From CAYQSU01 sp964420325 (GTDB lineage Bacteria; Pseudomonadota; Alphaproteobacteria; Rhodospirillales; Defluviicoccaceae), in NCBI GenBank assembly GCA_964420325.1, contig CAYQSU010000046.1, forward strand, positions 1-27,760: DNA of 27,760 bases, given 5' to 3'. Shown here one piece after another: positions 15,292 through 22,997 of the stretch (its first letter is position 1; each line of letters opens with the position of its first letter). A program made the position numbers and the translations under genes. The notes below the pieces were generated by a model. The model made no database searches and had not been told where the DNA came from. It was given only the letters and a program-made list of their open reading frames with translations.

Positions 15292-17409
15292 ATGGCCGTA
15301 TTCAGCCGGTTTCTGCACGTCGACGTCCCCGCGGCGCTGAAGGCCGACGACTCCGGCAAGGCCCCGGAGTTCGAGATCGCGTTCACCGCCGACGGCGAGA
15401 TCCCCTTCCCGCAGGTCATCGTCCACGTGCACGGCCGTCAGCACCTTGTCAGCGGCGATGCCGTCGGCCGGACGCCGGGCGGACCGGGGGGCGAGACCTA
15501 TGTCGCGCGGGTGCCGGCCGGCGTCGTCGGGCCGGGCGAGCACACGGTGCAGGTGGAGGGCTGCCGCAAGGCCGACTGGCGCCAGGCCGGGGGCGGCGAC
15601 TGGATCAAGGAGTTCCGCACACTCGTCGTGGAGCGGCGACCCCGCGCCGCGGCCCGACCGCGGACCTCCGGCGGGACCGCGGTCAAGCTGTACTTCGGCA
15701 TCCACAAGCACATGCACCAGCCGTACTACAACACCACCGACCCGAGCTACTGGGACGGGGAGAAGGACGGCATCTTCGGCTCGCGCGGCGGCAACTACAC
15801 CGACTTCATCCCCGCCGCGGCCCGCCAGTACATCGCCGGCGGCCTTCCGCATGCCGGCCTGTCGACGAGCTGGAGCGGCTCCTTGATCGAGCAGCTCGAC
15901 CGCTGCGCGCGTGACGGCCTCTGCGGCGGCCGCTTCGCCGACTGGAACCGCGCGTTGCGCGGCATGGCCGGCGAGTTGACCGCCCTCGGCCATCCGCGCG
16001 TGGATTTCACCGCCTTCGGCTTCTTCCATCCGCTGATGCCGCTGATCCCCGGCCGCGACATCGTCCGCCAGATCGAGTGGCATCGCCGAATCATCCGCGA
16101 TGCCTTCGCGGTCGAGGCGTCCCCGGTTCTGTTCCCACCGGAGACCGCCTTTCACGTCCGCATGATCCCGGCACTCGTCGAGGCGGGGATCGAGGCGGTG
16201 ATCTACGACTCGATCCACCGCTTTCGCGCGTGCAAGGACTACCCCTACGCCGGCATGAGCGAGGGCATGCTGCCTCCCAACCCGGTCGAGCAGGTGAACC
16301 CGCCGGTCGACGACTGGATGCAGCTGCACAACATCTGGGCCGGCTCGAAGATCTCCCCGAGCCTGCTGCGGCCCGAGATCGTCGGCTACGAGGACCCGGG
16401 CGGCGGGGTGCACGGCATCATCGCCGTGCCGGCGGAGCGCTACATCGGCAACGAGGACGCCCGCGGCGGCTTCGGCGCGCTGCAGTACCCGGACGTTCTG
16501 GGCCAGGTCCATGACCAGGTCGTCGCCACCGGCAGCTTCGATGCCCGCCATCCGCCGTTCTTCCTGCTGCATTCCGACGGCGACAACCATGGCGGCGGCG
16601 CCGACAGCTACTATCACCACAACACGGCGCGGCTGGTCGAATGGCTGAACGGGGACGAGCGCTTCGAGCTCACCTCCGTTCGCGACTACCTCTCGCGCTT
16701 CCCGCCCGATCCCGAGCGTCTGGTGCACATCGAGCCAGGGTCGTGGAGCGGGGCCGACAACGGCGATCCCCAGTTCATGAAGTGGTTCAGCCGCTACAGC
16801 GAGCCGTACTCGCCGGATCTCAACTCGTGGGCGGTGCTGACGGCTTTCCAGAACATCGTTCACAGCCTCGAGGACACGGGCGCCAGGGATCCGGCGCTGG
16901 CCGAGGCGGTGCGGCTCCTGTTGACCGCGGAGACCAGCTGCTACTGGTACTGGACGGGCCAGGAGGTGTGGGACCGGCAGGTGACCAATGCCGCGAACCT
17001 CGGCTATGCCAAGCTGAAGCCTGCCGTCGAGCGGATCCTCGCGAACGGCACGGATACGACCGGCGCGACGATCTTCGCGCCATGGGTCATTCCGGAGAAC
17101 CCGGGGGGCAAGACCTGGGGGCAGGGCTGCCTCCGCGACGCCGACCGCCAAGGCACCCTGTACACATTCGTCTTCGACGTCTCGGGCCTCCGGCGTGTCG
17201 ATCTCGTGCTGCGCACCGCCGGCGGCGAGACGCGCAGGGCCATGGCCAATCACGGGCCTTACCGCTCCGCGACCGGGGCGGCCGTCATCGCCGACTTCCT
17301 CACCACTCCCCTCCCGGTCGGCGCCGGCGACGTCCGCTTCTACGTCGAGGCCGAGGACGGCCGCGGCAACGTCTCCAGAAGCGCGCTCGAGCGGGTGTTC
17401 CTGGCTTGA
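15292..17409 (+). CDS. Glycoside hydrolase family 57 protein (alpha-glucan active)
   Basis: The 705-residue protein has three parts. An N-terminal beta-type region (about 1-115) precedes the GH57 catalytic domain, which opens with KLYFGIHKHMHQPYY (132-146) carrying the family's HxHxxP-type start. It then has FHPLMPLI (245-252), PPE with the putative nucleophile Glu284, and FFLLHSDGDNHGGG (423-436) with the likely acid/base Asp pair region. A helical block (ETSCYWYWTGQEVWD) and a C-terminal beta region (about 600-705) follow. GH57 enzymes act on alpha-glucans as amylases, branching enzymes, 4-alpha-glucanotransferases or pullulanases; which one cannot be decided here. No signal peptide is seen, so it is probably cytoplasmic and works with the GT4 enzyme on storage glucan. 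An AAGGA site precedes the ATG. Confidence 0.86.
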   Translation: MAVFSRFLHVDVPAALKADDSGKAPEFEIAFTADGEIPFPQVIVHVHGRQHLVSGDAVGRTPGGPGGETYVARVPAGVVGPGEHTVQVEGCRKADWRQAGGGDWIKEFRTLVVERRPRAAARPRTSGGTAVKLYFGIHKHMHQPYYNTTDPSYWDGEKDGIFGSRGGNYTDFIPAAARQYIAGGLPHAGLSTSWSGSLIEQLDRCARDGLCGGRFADWNRALRGMAGELTALGHPRVDFTAFGFFHPLMPLIPGRDIVRQIEWHRRIIRDAFAVEASPVLFPPETAFHVRMIPALVEAGIEAVIYDSIHRFRACKDYPYAGMSEGMLPPNPVEQVNPPVDDWMQLHNIWAGSKISPSLLRPEIVGYEDPGGGVHGIIAVPAERYIGNEDARGGFGALQYPDVLGQVHDQVVATGSFDARHPPFFLLHSDGDNHGGGADSYYHHNTARLVEWLNGDERFELTSVRDYLSRFPPDPERLVHIEPGSWSGADNGDPQFMKWFSRYSEPYSPDLNSWAVLTAFQNIVHSLEDTGARDPALAEAVRLLLTAETSCYWYWTGQEVWDRQVTNAANLGYAKLKPAVERILANGTDTTGATIFAPWVIPENPGGKTWGQGCLRDADRQGTLYTFVFDVSGLRRVDLVLRTAGGETRRAMANHGPYRSATGAAVIADFLTTPLPVGAGDVRFYVEAEDGRGNVSRSALERVFLA

Positions 17410-17628
17410 GCCGAAACCTCCGCATCGGCGCATCCTGGCACCGGATCGGCCGCCTTTTCGATTCGCGATTCCGGCGCGGAGCCCCCGAATTCGGGCCGCC
17501 GTACACAATCTGTAACAAAATGTGTTCACTTCGGGCACGGTTGCGAAAAACTCAAGAAAACAAAGGCATCCGGATGGCCACGAGCAACACAACTGCGAGC
17601 CCCGACCATCGCCTGGATCGACTTAAGC

Positions 17629-17656
17629 TTGACAGGCGATTTGGGTGCGTTAAGTC
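17629..17656 (+). promoter_or_regulatory. Possible promoter for the fab cluster
   Basis: TTGACA at 17629-17634 is a perfect -35 element. The -10 region 16 bases later (TAAGTC) is a poor match. The 285-base gap between the GH57 stop and fabD has lower GC than its surroundings, in keeping with a promoter region. It also contains a 12-base palindrome (CCCGAATTCGGG, 17484-17495). Confidence 0.35.
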
Positions 17657-17694
17657 CCTGCTCCGAACTGTCCATCCATCGGGGGGATAGCGAT

Positions 17695-18633
17695 ATGAGT
17701 CGTGTGTTTGTTTTTCCCGGGCAGGGTTCTCAGGCCGTCGGCATGGGCCGTGAACTGGCCGAGAACTTCGCCTGCGCGAGGCAGGTCTTCGAGGAGGTCA
17801 ACGACGCGCTGGGCGAGAATCTCACCCGCCTGATGTTCGAGGGTCCCGAGGAAGAGCTGACCCTTACCGCCAACGCCCAGCCGGCGCTGATGGCGGTGAG
17901 CCTCGCTGCCATGCGCGTCCTCGAGGTCGAGCGGGGCGTCAGCATCGCCAACGGCTGCCGGTTCGTCGCCGGCCATTCGCTCGGCGAGTACTCGGCCCTG
18001 GCGGCCGTCGGTAGCCTGTCCGTGGGGGACGCCGCGCGCGTGCTCCGGGTCCGCGGACGCGCGATGCAGGAGGCGGTGCCGGTCGGCATCGGCGGCATGG
18101 CGGCGCTGCCCCTGGACCTGGAGGAGGCGAGGAGCGTCGCCGCCGAAGCCGCCCAGGGCGAGGTGTGTGCCGCCGCCAACGACAACGCCCCGCGCCAGGT
18201 CGTCCTCAGCGGCGCGATCTGGGCGATCAAGCGGGCTCTGGGCATTGCGGCTGAGCGCGGCGCCAAGCGCAGCATCCTGCTCCCCGTGAGCGCCCCCTTC
18301 CATTGCGAGCTGATGGCCCCCGCCGCCAAGGCGCTCGACGACGTCCTCGCCTCCGTGGTCATCCGCGATCCCGTCGTGCCGATCATCTCCAACGTCACCG
18401 CATCGACGGTCGAGAAGGCGGAGGACGTGCGGCGCCTGCTGGTCGAGCAGGTGACGTCGATGGTGCGGTGGCGTGAAAGCGTGCTGAGGATGATCGAGGG
18501 CGGCGTACATTCGTTCGTCGAGGTGGGCACCGGGCGCGTGCTTTCGGGCCTCGTCCGCCGCATCGACAAGAGCCTGACGGCGATCTCCGTCGGCACGCCG
18601 GCCGAGATCGACGCGTTCCTGGCAACGCCCTGA
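17695..18633 (+). CDS. fabD: Malonyl-CoA:ACP transacylase FabD
   Basis: The 312-residue protein carries the classic features of FabD. GQGSQ is at 9-13, the nucleophile elbow GHSLG at 93-97 has Ser95, and PFHCELM has the catalytic His203. It loads malonyl groups from CoA onto acyl carrier protein for fatty-acid elongation in the cytoplasm. The start at 17695 is chosen because GGGGGGA lies upstream and homologues begin with a short strand into FPGQGSQ; an upstream in-frame start would add 22 non-conserved residues. fabG follows 33 bases later. Arg near position 120 and QP at 62-63 fit the malonyl-binding pocket. Confidence 0.97.
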   Translation: MSRVFVFPGQGSQAVGMGRELAENFACARQVFEEVNDALGENLTRLMFEGPEEELTLTANAQPALMAVSLAAMRVLEVERGVSIANGCRFVAGHSLGEYSALAAVGSLSVGDAARVLRVRGRAMQEAVPVGIGGMAALPLDLEEARSVAAEAAQGEVCAAANDNAPRQVVLSGAIWAIKRALGIAAERGAKRSILLPVSAPFHCELMAPAAKALDDVLASVVIRDPVVPIISNVTASTVEKAEDVRRLLVEQVTSMVRWRESVLRMIEGGVHSFVEVGTGRVLSGLVRRIDKSLTAISVGTPAEIDAFLATP

Positions 18634-18652
18634 GTACGCTGATCAGGCCTTT

Positions 18653-18666
18653 CGGCGGCACCGCCG
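18653..18666 (+). other. Hairpin immediately before the fabG start codon
   Basis: CGGCG (18653-18657) and CGCCG (18662-18666) form a 5-bp stem with a GCAC loop that ends at the base before the fabG ATG, just where a Shine-Dalgarno would be expected. No purine-rich ribosome-binding site is visible. Confidence 0.35.
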
Positions 18667-19404
18667 ATGTTCGCCCTCTCCGGCCGGGCGGCCCTGGTAA
18701 CCGGAGCATCCGGCGGCATCGGCTCCGCCATCGCCAGAAGCTTCGCAGGCCAGGGGGCATCGGTCGTGGTCTCGGGGACCCGAACCGATGTGCTCGATGC
18801 TCTTGCCGCGGAGATCGGCCCCGCAGCCGAGCCCGTGGCCTGCGATCTGGCGGCGGAGGGGGCCGCCGAAGCGCTGATCCGAACGGCCGAAGAGCGGCTC
18901 GGCCGTCTCGACGTGCTGGTGCACAACGCGGGTGTTACCCGGGACGGGCTCGGCCTGCGCATGTCCGATGCCGACTGGCAGCAGGTCCTCGACCTCAATC
19001 TGACCGCCGGCTTCCGGCTGGCGCGGGCGGCGGTGCGCGGAATGATGAAGCGGCGTTGGGGCCGGATCATCGCCATCACTTCCATCGTCGGGGTGACCGG
19101 CAACGCCGGACAGATGAACTATGCCGCGTCCAAGGCCGGACTGATCGGAATGGTCAAGTCGCTGGCTCAAGAGGTGGCGAGCCGCGGCATCACCGCCAAC
19201 TGCGTGGCCCCGGGGTTCATCGAGACGCGGATGACCGAGACGATATCGGCCGACCGTCGCGAGGCGGTCCTGAAGGCGATCCCGGCCGGTCGCTTCGGCA
19301 CGCCAGAGGACGTCGCGGCCTGCACGGTGTTCCTCGCCAGCGACGAGGCCAGCTACGTGACCGGCCAGACGCTGCATGTGAACGGTGGCATGGCGATGAT
19401 TTGA
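18667..19404 (+). CDS. fabG: 3-oxoacyl-ACP reductase FabG
   Basis: The 245-residue classical SDR has TGASGGIG at 12-19 for NADPH binding, HNAG at 86-89, and the full catalytic tetrad Asn111, Ser139, Tyr152 and Lys156 (MNYAASKAGLIGM). The C-terminal part reads AEEVAACTVFLASDEA-like (here PEDVAACTVFLASDEA), then YVTGQTLHVNGGM, the standard FabG ending. It reduces 3-oxoacyl-ACP in the elongation cycle. Position between fabD and acpP confirms the role over other SDRs. No clear ribosome-binding site precedes the ATG, which follows a short hairpin. Confidence 0.96.
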   Translation: MFALSGRAALVTGASGGIGSAIARSFAGQGASVVVSGTRTDVLDALAAEIGPAAEPVACDLAAEGAAEALIRTAEERLGRLDVLVHNAGVTRDGLGLRMSDADWQQVLDLNLTAGFRLARAAVRGMMKRRWGRIIAITSIVGVTGNAGQMNYAASKAGLIGMVKSLAQEVASRGITANCVAPGFIETRMTETISADRREAVLKAIPAGRFGTPEDVAACTVFLASDEASYVTGQTLHVNGGMAMI

Positions 19405-19584
19405 CGCGGCGTTTCGGCCGTTTTGTCGGGCGTTGCGGCAGCGGTGCCAAGCTAGCCAAGCGGGAACAGGTGTGCTAGGTAACCGGGCCTCATCGAAGGG
19501 GCAAAGTGGAGGGGTGGGACGGGCTGTTCAGCAACGCGATCCCCAGACTGTTTTTTTGACTTCAACTTGTCGAGGGTACTCACC

Positions 19585-19821
19585 ATGAGCGACGTTGCCG
19601 ATCGGGTTAGGAAGATCATCGTTGAACATCTGGGAGTCGAGGAAGCCAAGGTCGTCGAGAACGCCAGCTTCATCGACGATCTGGGCGCCGACAGTCTGGA
19701 TACGGTCGAGCTCGTGATGGCCTTTGAAGAGGAGTTCGGCATCGAGATTCCCGACGAGGCGGCGGAAAAGATCACGACGGTCAAGGATGCGATCGACTAT
19801 ATCAAGAATGCTGCCCAGTAA
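19585..19821 (+). CDS. acpP: Acyl carrier protein
   Basis: The 78-residue acidic protein contains GADSLDTVELVMAFEEEF, with Ser37 as the 4'-phosphopantetheine attachment site. It carries growing acyl chains between the Fab enzymes. The start MSDVADRV at 19585 is preceded by GAGGGT; an upstream in-frame ATG at 19567 adds six residues not found in the family. The gene lies 180 bases after fabG, a gap that probably holds its own promoter, since acpP is needed at high level. A run of seven T (19551-19557) lies 27 bases before the start. Confidence 0.98.
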   Translation: MSDVADRVRKIIVEHLGVEEAKVVENASFIDDLGADSLDTVELVMAFEEEFGIEIPDEAAEKITTVKDAIDYIKNAAQ

Positions 19822-19902
19822 GGCGACGCCGCATCGGCGAACGGCCCGTTGCGACCGGCGGTGGGCGGCTTTGTTCTCAACATCATCGACTGACGGGGCG
19901 AC

Positions 19903-21165
19903 ATGAGACGCGTAGTGATCACGGGGCTGGGTCTGGTGACGCCGCTTGGCTGCGGGGTCAAGGTCAACTGGGATCGCCTGATCAACGGCGAGTCCGGCAT
20001 CAGGGCGATCCAGTCCTTCGATGTGTCCGACCTGCCGGCAAAGATCGCCGGGCAGGTTCCGCGCGGCGAGACCGCGGACGGCGGCTTCAACGCCGACGAC
20101 TGGGTGCCTCCGAAGGAGCAGCGGCGCATGGACCTGTTCATCATCTATGCGCTGGCCGCTAGCCAACAGGCCATTGCGGATGCCGGCTGGACGCCGCAAG
20201 AGGACGAGCCCAGGCGGCGCACGGGCGTGCTGATCGGCTCGGGAATCGGCGGCCTGCCGGAGATCTCCCGGGCAACTCTGCTGGTCGAGAACAGCGGCCC
20301 CCGACGGCTGAGCCCGTTTTTCATCCCCGCCGCCCTGATCAATCTCGCCAGCGGCCACGTGTCGATCAAGTACGGCTTCAGGGGCCCCAACCATTCGGTG
20401 GTCACCGCCTGCGCAACGGGTGCGCACGCGCTCGGCGACGCCGCCCGCCTGATCATGTGGGACGACGCCGACGTGATGGTGGCCGGCGGCACCGAGGCCG
20501 CGGTCTGTCGCCTCGGCATCGCCGGCTTCGCGGCGGCGAGGGCGCTGTCCACCAAGTTCAACGACACCCCGGAGAAGGCCTCGCGCCCGTGGGATGTGGA
20601 CCGCGATGGCTTCGTCATGAGTGAGGGCGCCGGCATCGTCGTTCTCGAGGAGTACGAGCACGCGAAACGGCGGGGCGCCAAGATCTACGCCGAGATCACC
20701 GGCTACGGTCTTTCCGGCGACGCCTTCCACATCACCGCGCCGTCCGAAAACGGCGACGGCGCCTATCACTGCATGAAGTCGGCGTTGCGCCACGCCGGAG
20801 CGACCCCCGAGGACATCGACTACGTCAATGCCCATGGCACGTCGACGCCGCTCGGGGACGAAATCGAGCTCGGCGCGGTCAAGCGTCTGTTCGGCGACGC
20901 CGCCTACAACATCTCGATGTCGTCGACGAAGTCGTCGGTGGGCCACTTGCTGGGAGCGGCCGGCGCCGTGGAGGCCATCTTCACCATCAAGGCCATCGAG
21001 ACGGGAATCGTTCCACCGACGCTCAATCTCGACAACCCCGAGCCGGGCTGCGACCTCGACCTGGTGCCGCACAGGGCCAAGGAGCGGCCGGTGCGGGCCG
21101 CGATGTCCAACTCGTTCGGCTTCGGCGGCACCAATGCGTCGCTGGTGTTCAGGGCGCTGAACTGA
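19903..21165 (+). CDS. fabF: 3-oxoacyl-ACP synthase II FabF
   Basis: The 420-residue KAS II has the catalytic triad Cys170 (VVTACATGAHALGDA), His312 (NAHGTSTPLGD) and His349 (KSSVGHLLGAAG), and the ending NSFGFGGTNASLVF. It condenses malonyl-ACP with acyl-ACP and is responsible for elongating C16:1 and longer chains. It lies 81 bases after acpP and 21 bases before mltG, an order conserved in alphaproteobacteria. The upstream ACGGGGCG is an acceptable ribosome-binding site. Confidence 0.97.
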   Translation: MRRVVITGLGLVTPLGCGVKVNWDRLINGESGIRAIQSFDVSDLPAKIAGQVPRGETADGGFNADDWVPPKEQRRMDLFIIYALAASQQAIADAGWTPQEDEPRRRTGVLIGSGIGGLPEISRATLLVENSGPRRLSPFFIPAALINLASGHVSIKYGFRGPNHSVVTACATGAHALGDAARLIMWDDADVMVAGGTEAAVCRLGIAGFAAARALSTKFNDTPEKASRPWDVDRDGFVMSEGAGIVVLEEYEHAKRRGAKIYAEITGYGLSGDAFHITAPSENGDGAYHCMKSALRHAGATPEDIDYVNAHGTSTPLGDEIELGAVKRLFGDAAYNISMSSTKSSVGHLLGAAGAVEAIFTIKAIETGIVPPTLNLDNPEPGCDLDLVPHRAKERPVRAAMSNSFGFGGTNASLVFRALN

Positions 21166-21186
21166 GGCCCGGCGGCGGGGCGCCGC

Positions 21187-22188
21187 GTGGTCGTTCGCCA
21201 CGGTCTCGTCGCCAGCTTCGTCGCCGCGGCCTTCGCCGCCGTCGCCGCCGCTATCGGCCTCTGGGGCCTGGACAGGTTTTCCGGACCCGGTCCTCTCGCC
21301 GTCGAGACGACCGTCGTCATTCCCAAGGGAGCCGGCCTCGGCGCGATCGCCGACCGCCTCGCCGAGACCGGCGTCGTCGCCCATCCTCTCATCTTTCGCC
21401 TGGGCGCGCGCATCGTGGGTGCAAGCGAGGTGCTGCGCGCCGGCGAGTATGCGTTCCCGCCCGGCATCAGCGCCCGCGACGTGCTGATGCAGCTGCGCGA
21501 GGGCCGCACCGTCGTTCGCCGCCTGACCATCCCGGAAGGCCTCACCAGCCGCGAGGCGTTGCGCATCGTCGAGGGCGCGCACGGGCTCGAGGGCGACCTT
21601 TCGCAGGCGTCCGTCGAGGAGGGCCGGCTGTTGCCGCAGACCTACCACTACTCGTGGGGCGACAGCCGCAGCGCAATCGTCGCCCGCCTGGTCGCGGCGA
21701 TGGATACCGCTCTCGCCGAGTTGTGGGAGATGCGGGCCCCGGACCTGCCCCTGAGCTCGCCCATGGAGGCCCTGATCCTGGCCTCCATCGTCGAGAAGGA
21801 GACCGCGCGGCCCGAGGAGCGCGACCGCGTCGCCGCGGTCTTCATCAACCGGCTTCGCCTCGGCATGCGGCTGCAGGCGGATCCGACCGTCGCCTACGGC
21901 CTCAACGACGGTGCCGGCCCGCTCGAGGGCGCCCTGACCCGGGCCGACCTCGAGACGCCGCATCCCTACAACACCTATCAGATCGACGGCCTGCCGCCGG
22001 GGCCGATCGCCAACCCGGGACGTGCGGCGCTGAAGGCGGTGCTGCAGCCGGCGGTCACGGACGAGCTCTACTTCGTCGCCGACGGCAGCGGCGGCCACGC
22101 CTTTGCCCGCACGCTGGCCGAGCACAACCGCAACGTCGCACGCTGGCGACGGATCCAAAAGCAGCAGCAGAAAGCGCGGCCCGACTGA
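21187..22188 (+). CDS. mltG: Endolytic peptidoglycan transglycosylase MltG
   Basis: The 333-residue YceG-like protein begins at a GTG with a single membrane helix (about 7-27), then a LysM-like region (VVIPKGAGLGAIADRLAE, 43-60) and the catalytic domain with ILASIVEKET, where Glu203 is the predicted catalytic residue. The C-terminal block LQADPTVAYGLND and PYNTYQIDGLPPGPIANPG is diagnostic. MltG cleaves nascent glycan strands next to the inner membrane and limits their length. GTG is used because no ATG fits and the helix begins directly after it. Linkage to fabF is a conserved arrangement. Confidence 0.95.
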   Translation: MVVRHGLVASFVAAAFAAVAAAIGLWGLDRFSGPGPLAVETTVVIPKGAGLGAIADRLAETGVVAHPLIFRLGARIVGASEVLRAGEYAFPPGISARDVLMQLREGRTVVRRLTIPEGLTSREALRIVEGAHGLEGDLSQASVEEGRLLPQTYHYSWGDSRSAIVARLVAAMDTALAELWEMRAPDLPLSSPMEALILASIVEKETARPEERDRVAAVFINRLRLGMRLQADPTVAYGLNDGAGPLEGALTRADLETPHPYNTYQIDGLPPGPIANPGRAALKAVLQPAVTDELYFVADGSGGHAFARTLAEHNRNVARWRRIQKQQQKARPD

Positions 22189-22195
22189 CGGCCGC

Positions 22196-22214
22196 GGCGG
22201 CAGCCGGAGCCGCC
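22196..22214 (+). terminator. Hairpin just after mltG (weak terminator candidate)
   Basis: A perfect 6-bp stem GGCGGC/GCCGCC with a seven-base loop starts eight bases after the mltG stop. It is followed by TTCC, not a U-run, so termination is likely partial if it occurs. Confidence 0.35.
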
Positions 22215-22252
22215 TTCCAAGACGATTGCCAGTGGCCGGCACGGCCGGTAGG

Positions 22253-22282
22253 TTGCAGGCGTGCGCCCCTTTTCTCTACCAT
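22253..22282 (+). promoter_or_regulatory. Weak promoter candidate for the methyltransferase-carbamoyltransferase pair
   Basis: TTGCAG (22253-22258), an 18-base spacer and TACCAT (22277-22282) resemble a sigma70 promoter with four of six bases at each element. A 131-base gap follows mltG, enough for an independent start, but the match is weak. Confidence 0.28.
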
Positions 22283-22319
22283 CCCCGCCCGCCCGGACGG
22301 CCGCGACCGGCGCTTACGG

Positions 22320-22997
22320 ATGAGCGCGCTTCCGCCCTCGCCGCAGGACCGCGAGCGGTGGCTCGCCACCTGGTTCGACTACTACAGCGAGAAGCGGATC
22401 GGGCACCAGTGGTTGCAGGTCCATCTGCTCAAGGGCCTGCCGGTCCGCCGCATTCTCGAGGTCGGCCCCTATCTCGGCCTGGTCACGGCGATGCTCGACA
22501 ACGCCGGCTACGACGTGACGACCCTCGATCTGGTTCCGCGCGCCTTCGACCGCCCGCAGATCCCGCACATCGAGGCCGATCTGACGACCCTCGAGCCTTC
22601 GCAGCTCAAGGGCTTCGATATGATCCTCTGCTGCGAGACCCTCGAGCACCTGCGGTGGGAGGCGGCGCGCCAGGTGCTCGATCTCTTCCGGTCCGCCGGC
22701 GTCCGCTGGCTGCTCACCTCCGTCCCCTACGAGGGGCTGCAGCTCGACCTCTGGCTCTACCTCAACCCCTACCGCTTGCGGCAGCGGCTGACCCTCAAGA
22801 AGGGTCGGTTCCTCCGCCGCTTCCAAGAGGATCCCGACCGCTTCGGCCACAAGTGGGAGTGCGGCTACAAGGGCCGCGGGCTCCGCGCGTGGGAGCGAGA
22901 GCTCGGAGCGGCCGGGTGGCGCATCGTCCGCCGCGAGTTCACCGCGCCGTGCCGGTCGGTGTTCCATCTCCTCGAGAGCGCCGGCCCCGGTCGATGA
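22320..22997 (+). CDS. Class I SAM-dependent methyltransferase
   Basis: The 225-residue protein has the class I SAM-binding motif ILEVGPYLGLVTAM (45-58), an acidic Asp70 at the end of the second strand (VTTLDLVP), and FDMILCCETLEHL (99-111), a motif IV pattern common in small-molecule or O-methyltransferases. The C-terminal part is basic and carries an aromatic, Arg-rich stretch (LDLWLYLNPYRLRQRL) that is unlike housekeeping methyltransferases; I do not know the substrate. The start ATG at 22320 is the first in frame before the conserved RWLATWFDYYSEKRIGHQW. The stop codon overlaps the next gene's ATG (ATGA), so the two are translationally coupled. Confidence 0.8.
   Translation: MSALPPSPQDRERWLATWFDYYSEKRIGHQWLQVHLLKGLPVRRILEVGPYLGLVTAMLDNAGYDVTTLDLVPRAFDRPQIPHIEADLTTLEPSQLKGFDMILCCETLEHLRWEAARQVLDLFRSAGVRWLLTSVPYEGLQLDLWLYLNPYRLRQRLTLKKGRFLRRFQEDPDRFGHKWECGYKGRGLRAWERELGAAGWRIVRREFTAPCRSVFHLLESAGPGR

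Noticed and set aside
17484..17495. Perfect 12-base palindrome CCCGAATTCGGG after the GH57 gene
   Set aside because: It has no loop, so it is not a terminator, and a single 12-base palindrome in GC-rich DNA is weak evidence for an operator.
13642..17592. Open frame of 1316 codons on the minus strand opposite the GT4 and GH57 genes
   Set aside because: It is antisense to two well-recognised proteins and its translation is rich in Arg, Gly, Ala, Val, Asp and His without domains, a typical effect of high GC at third codon positions.
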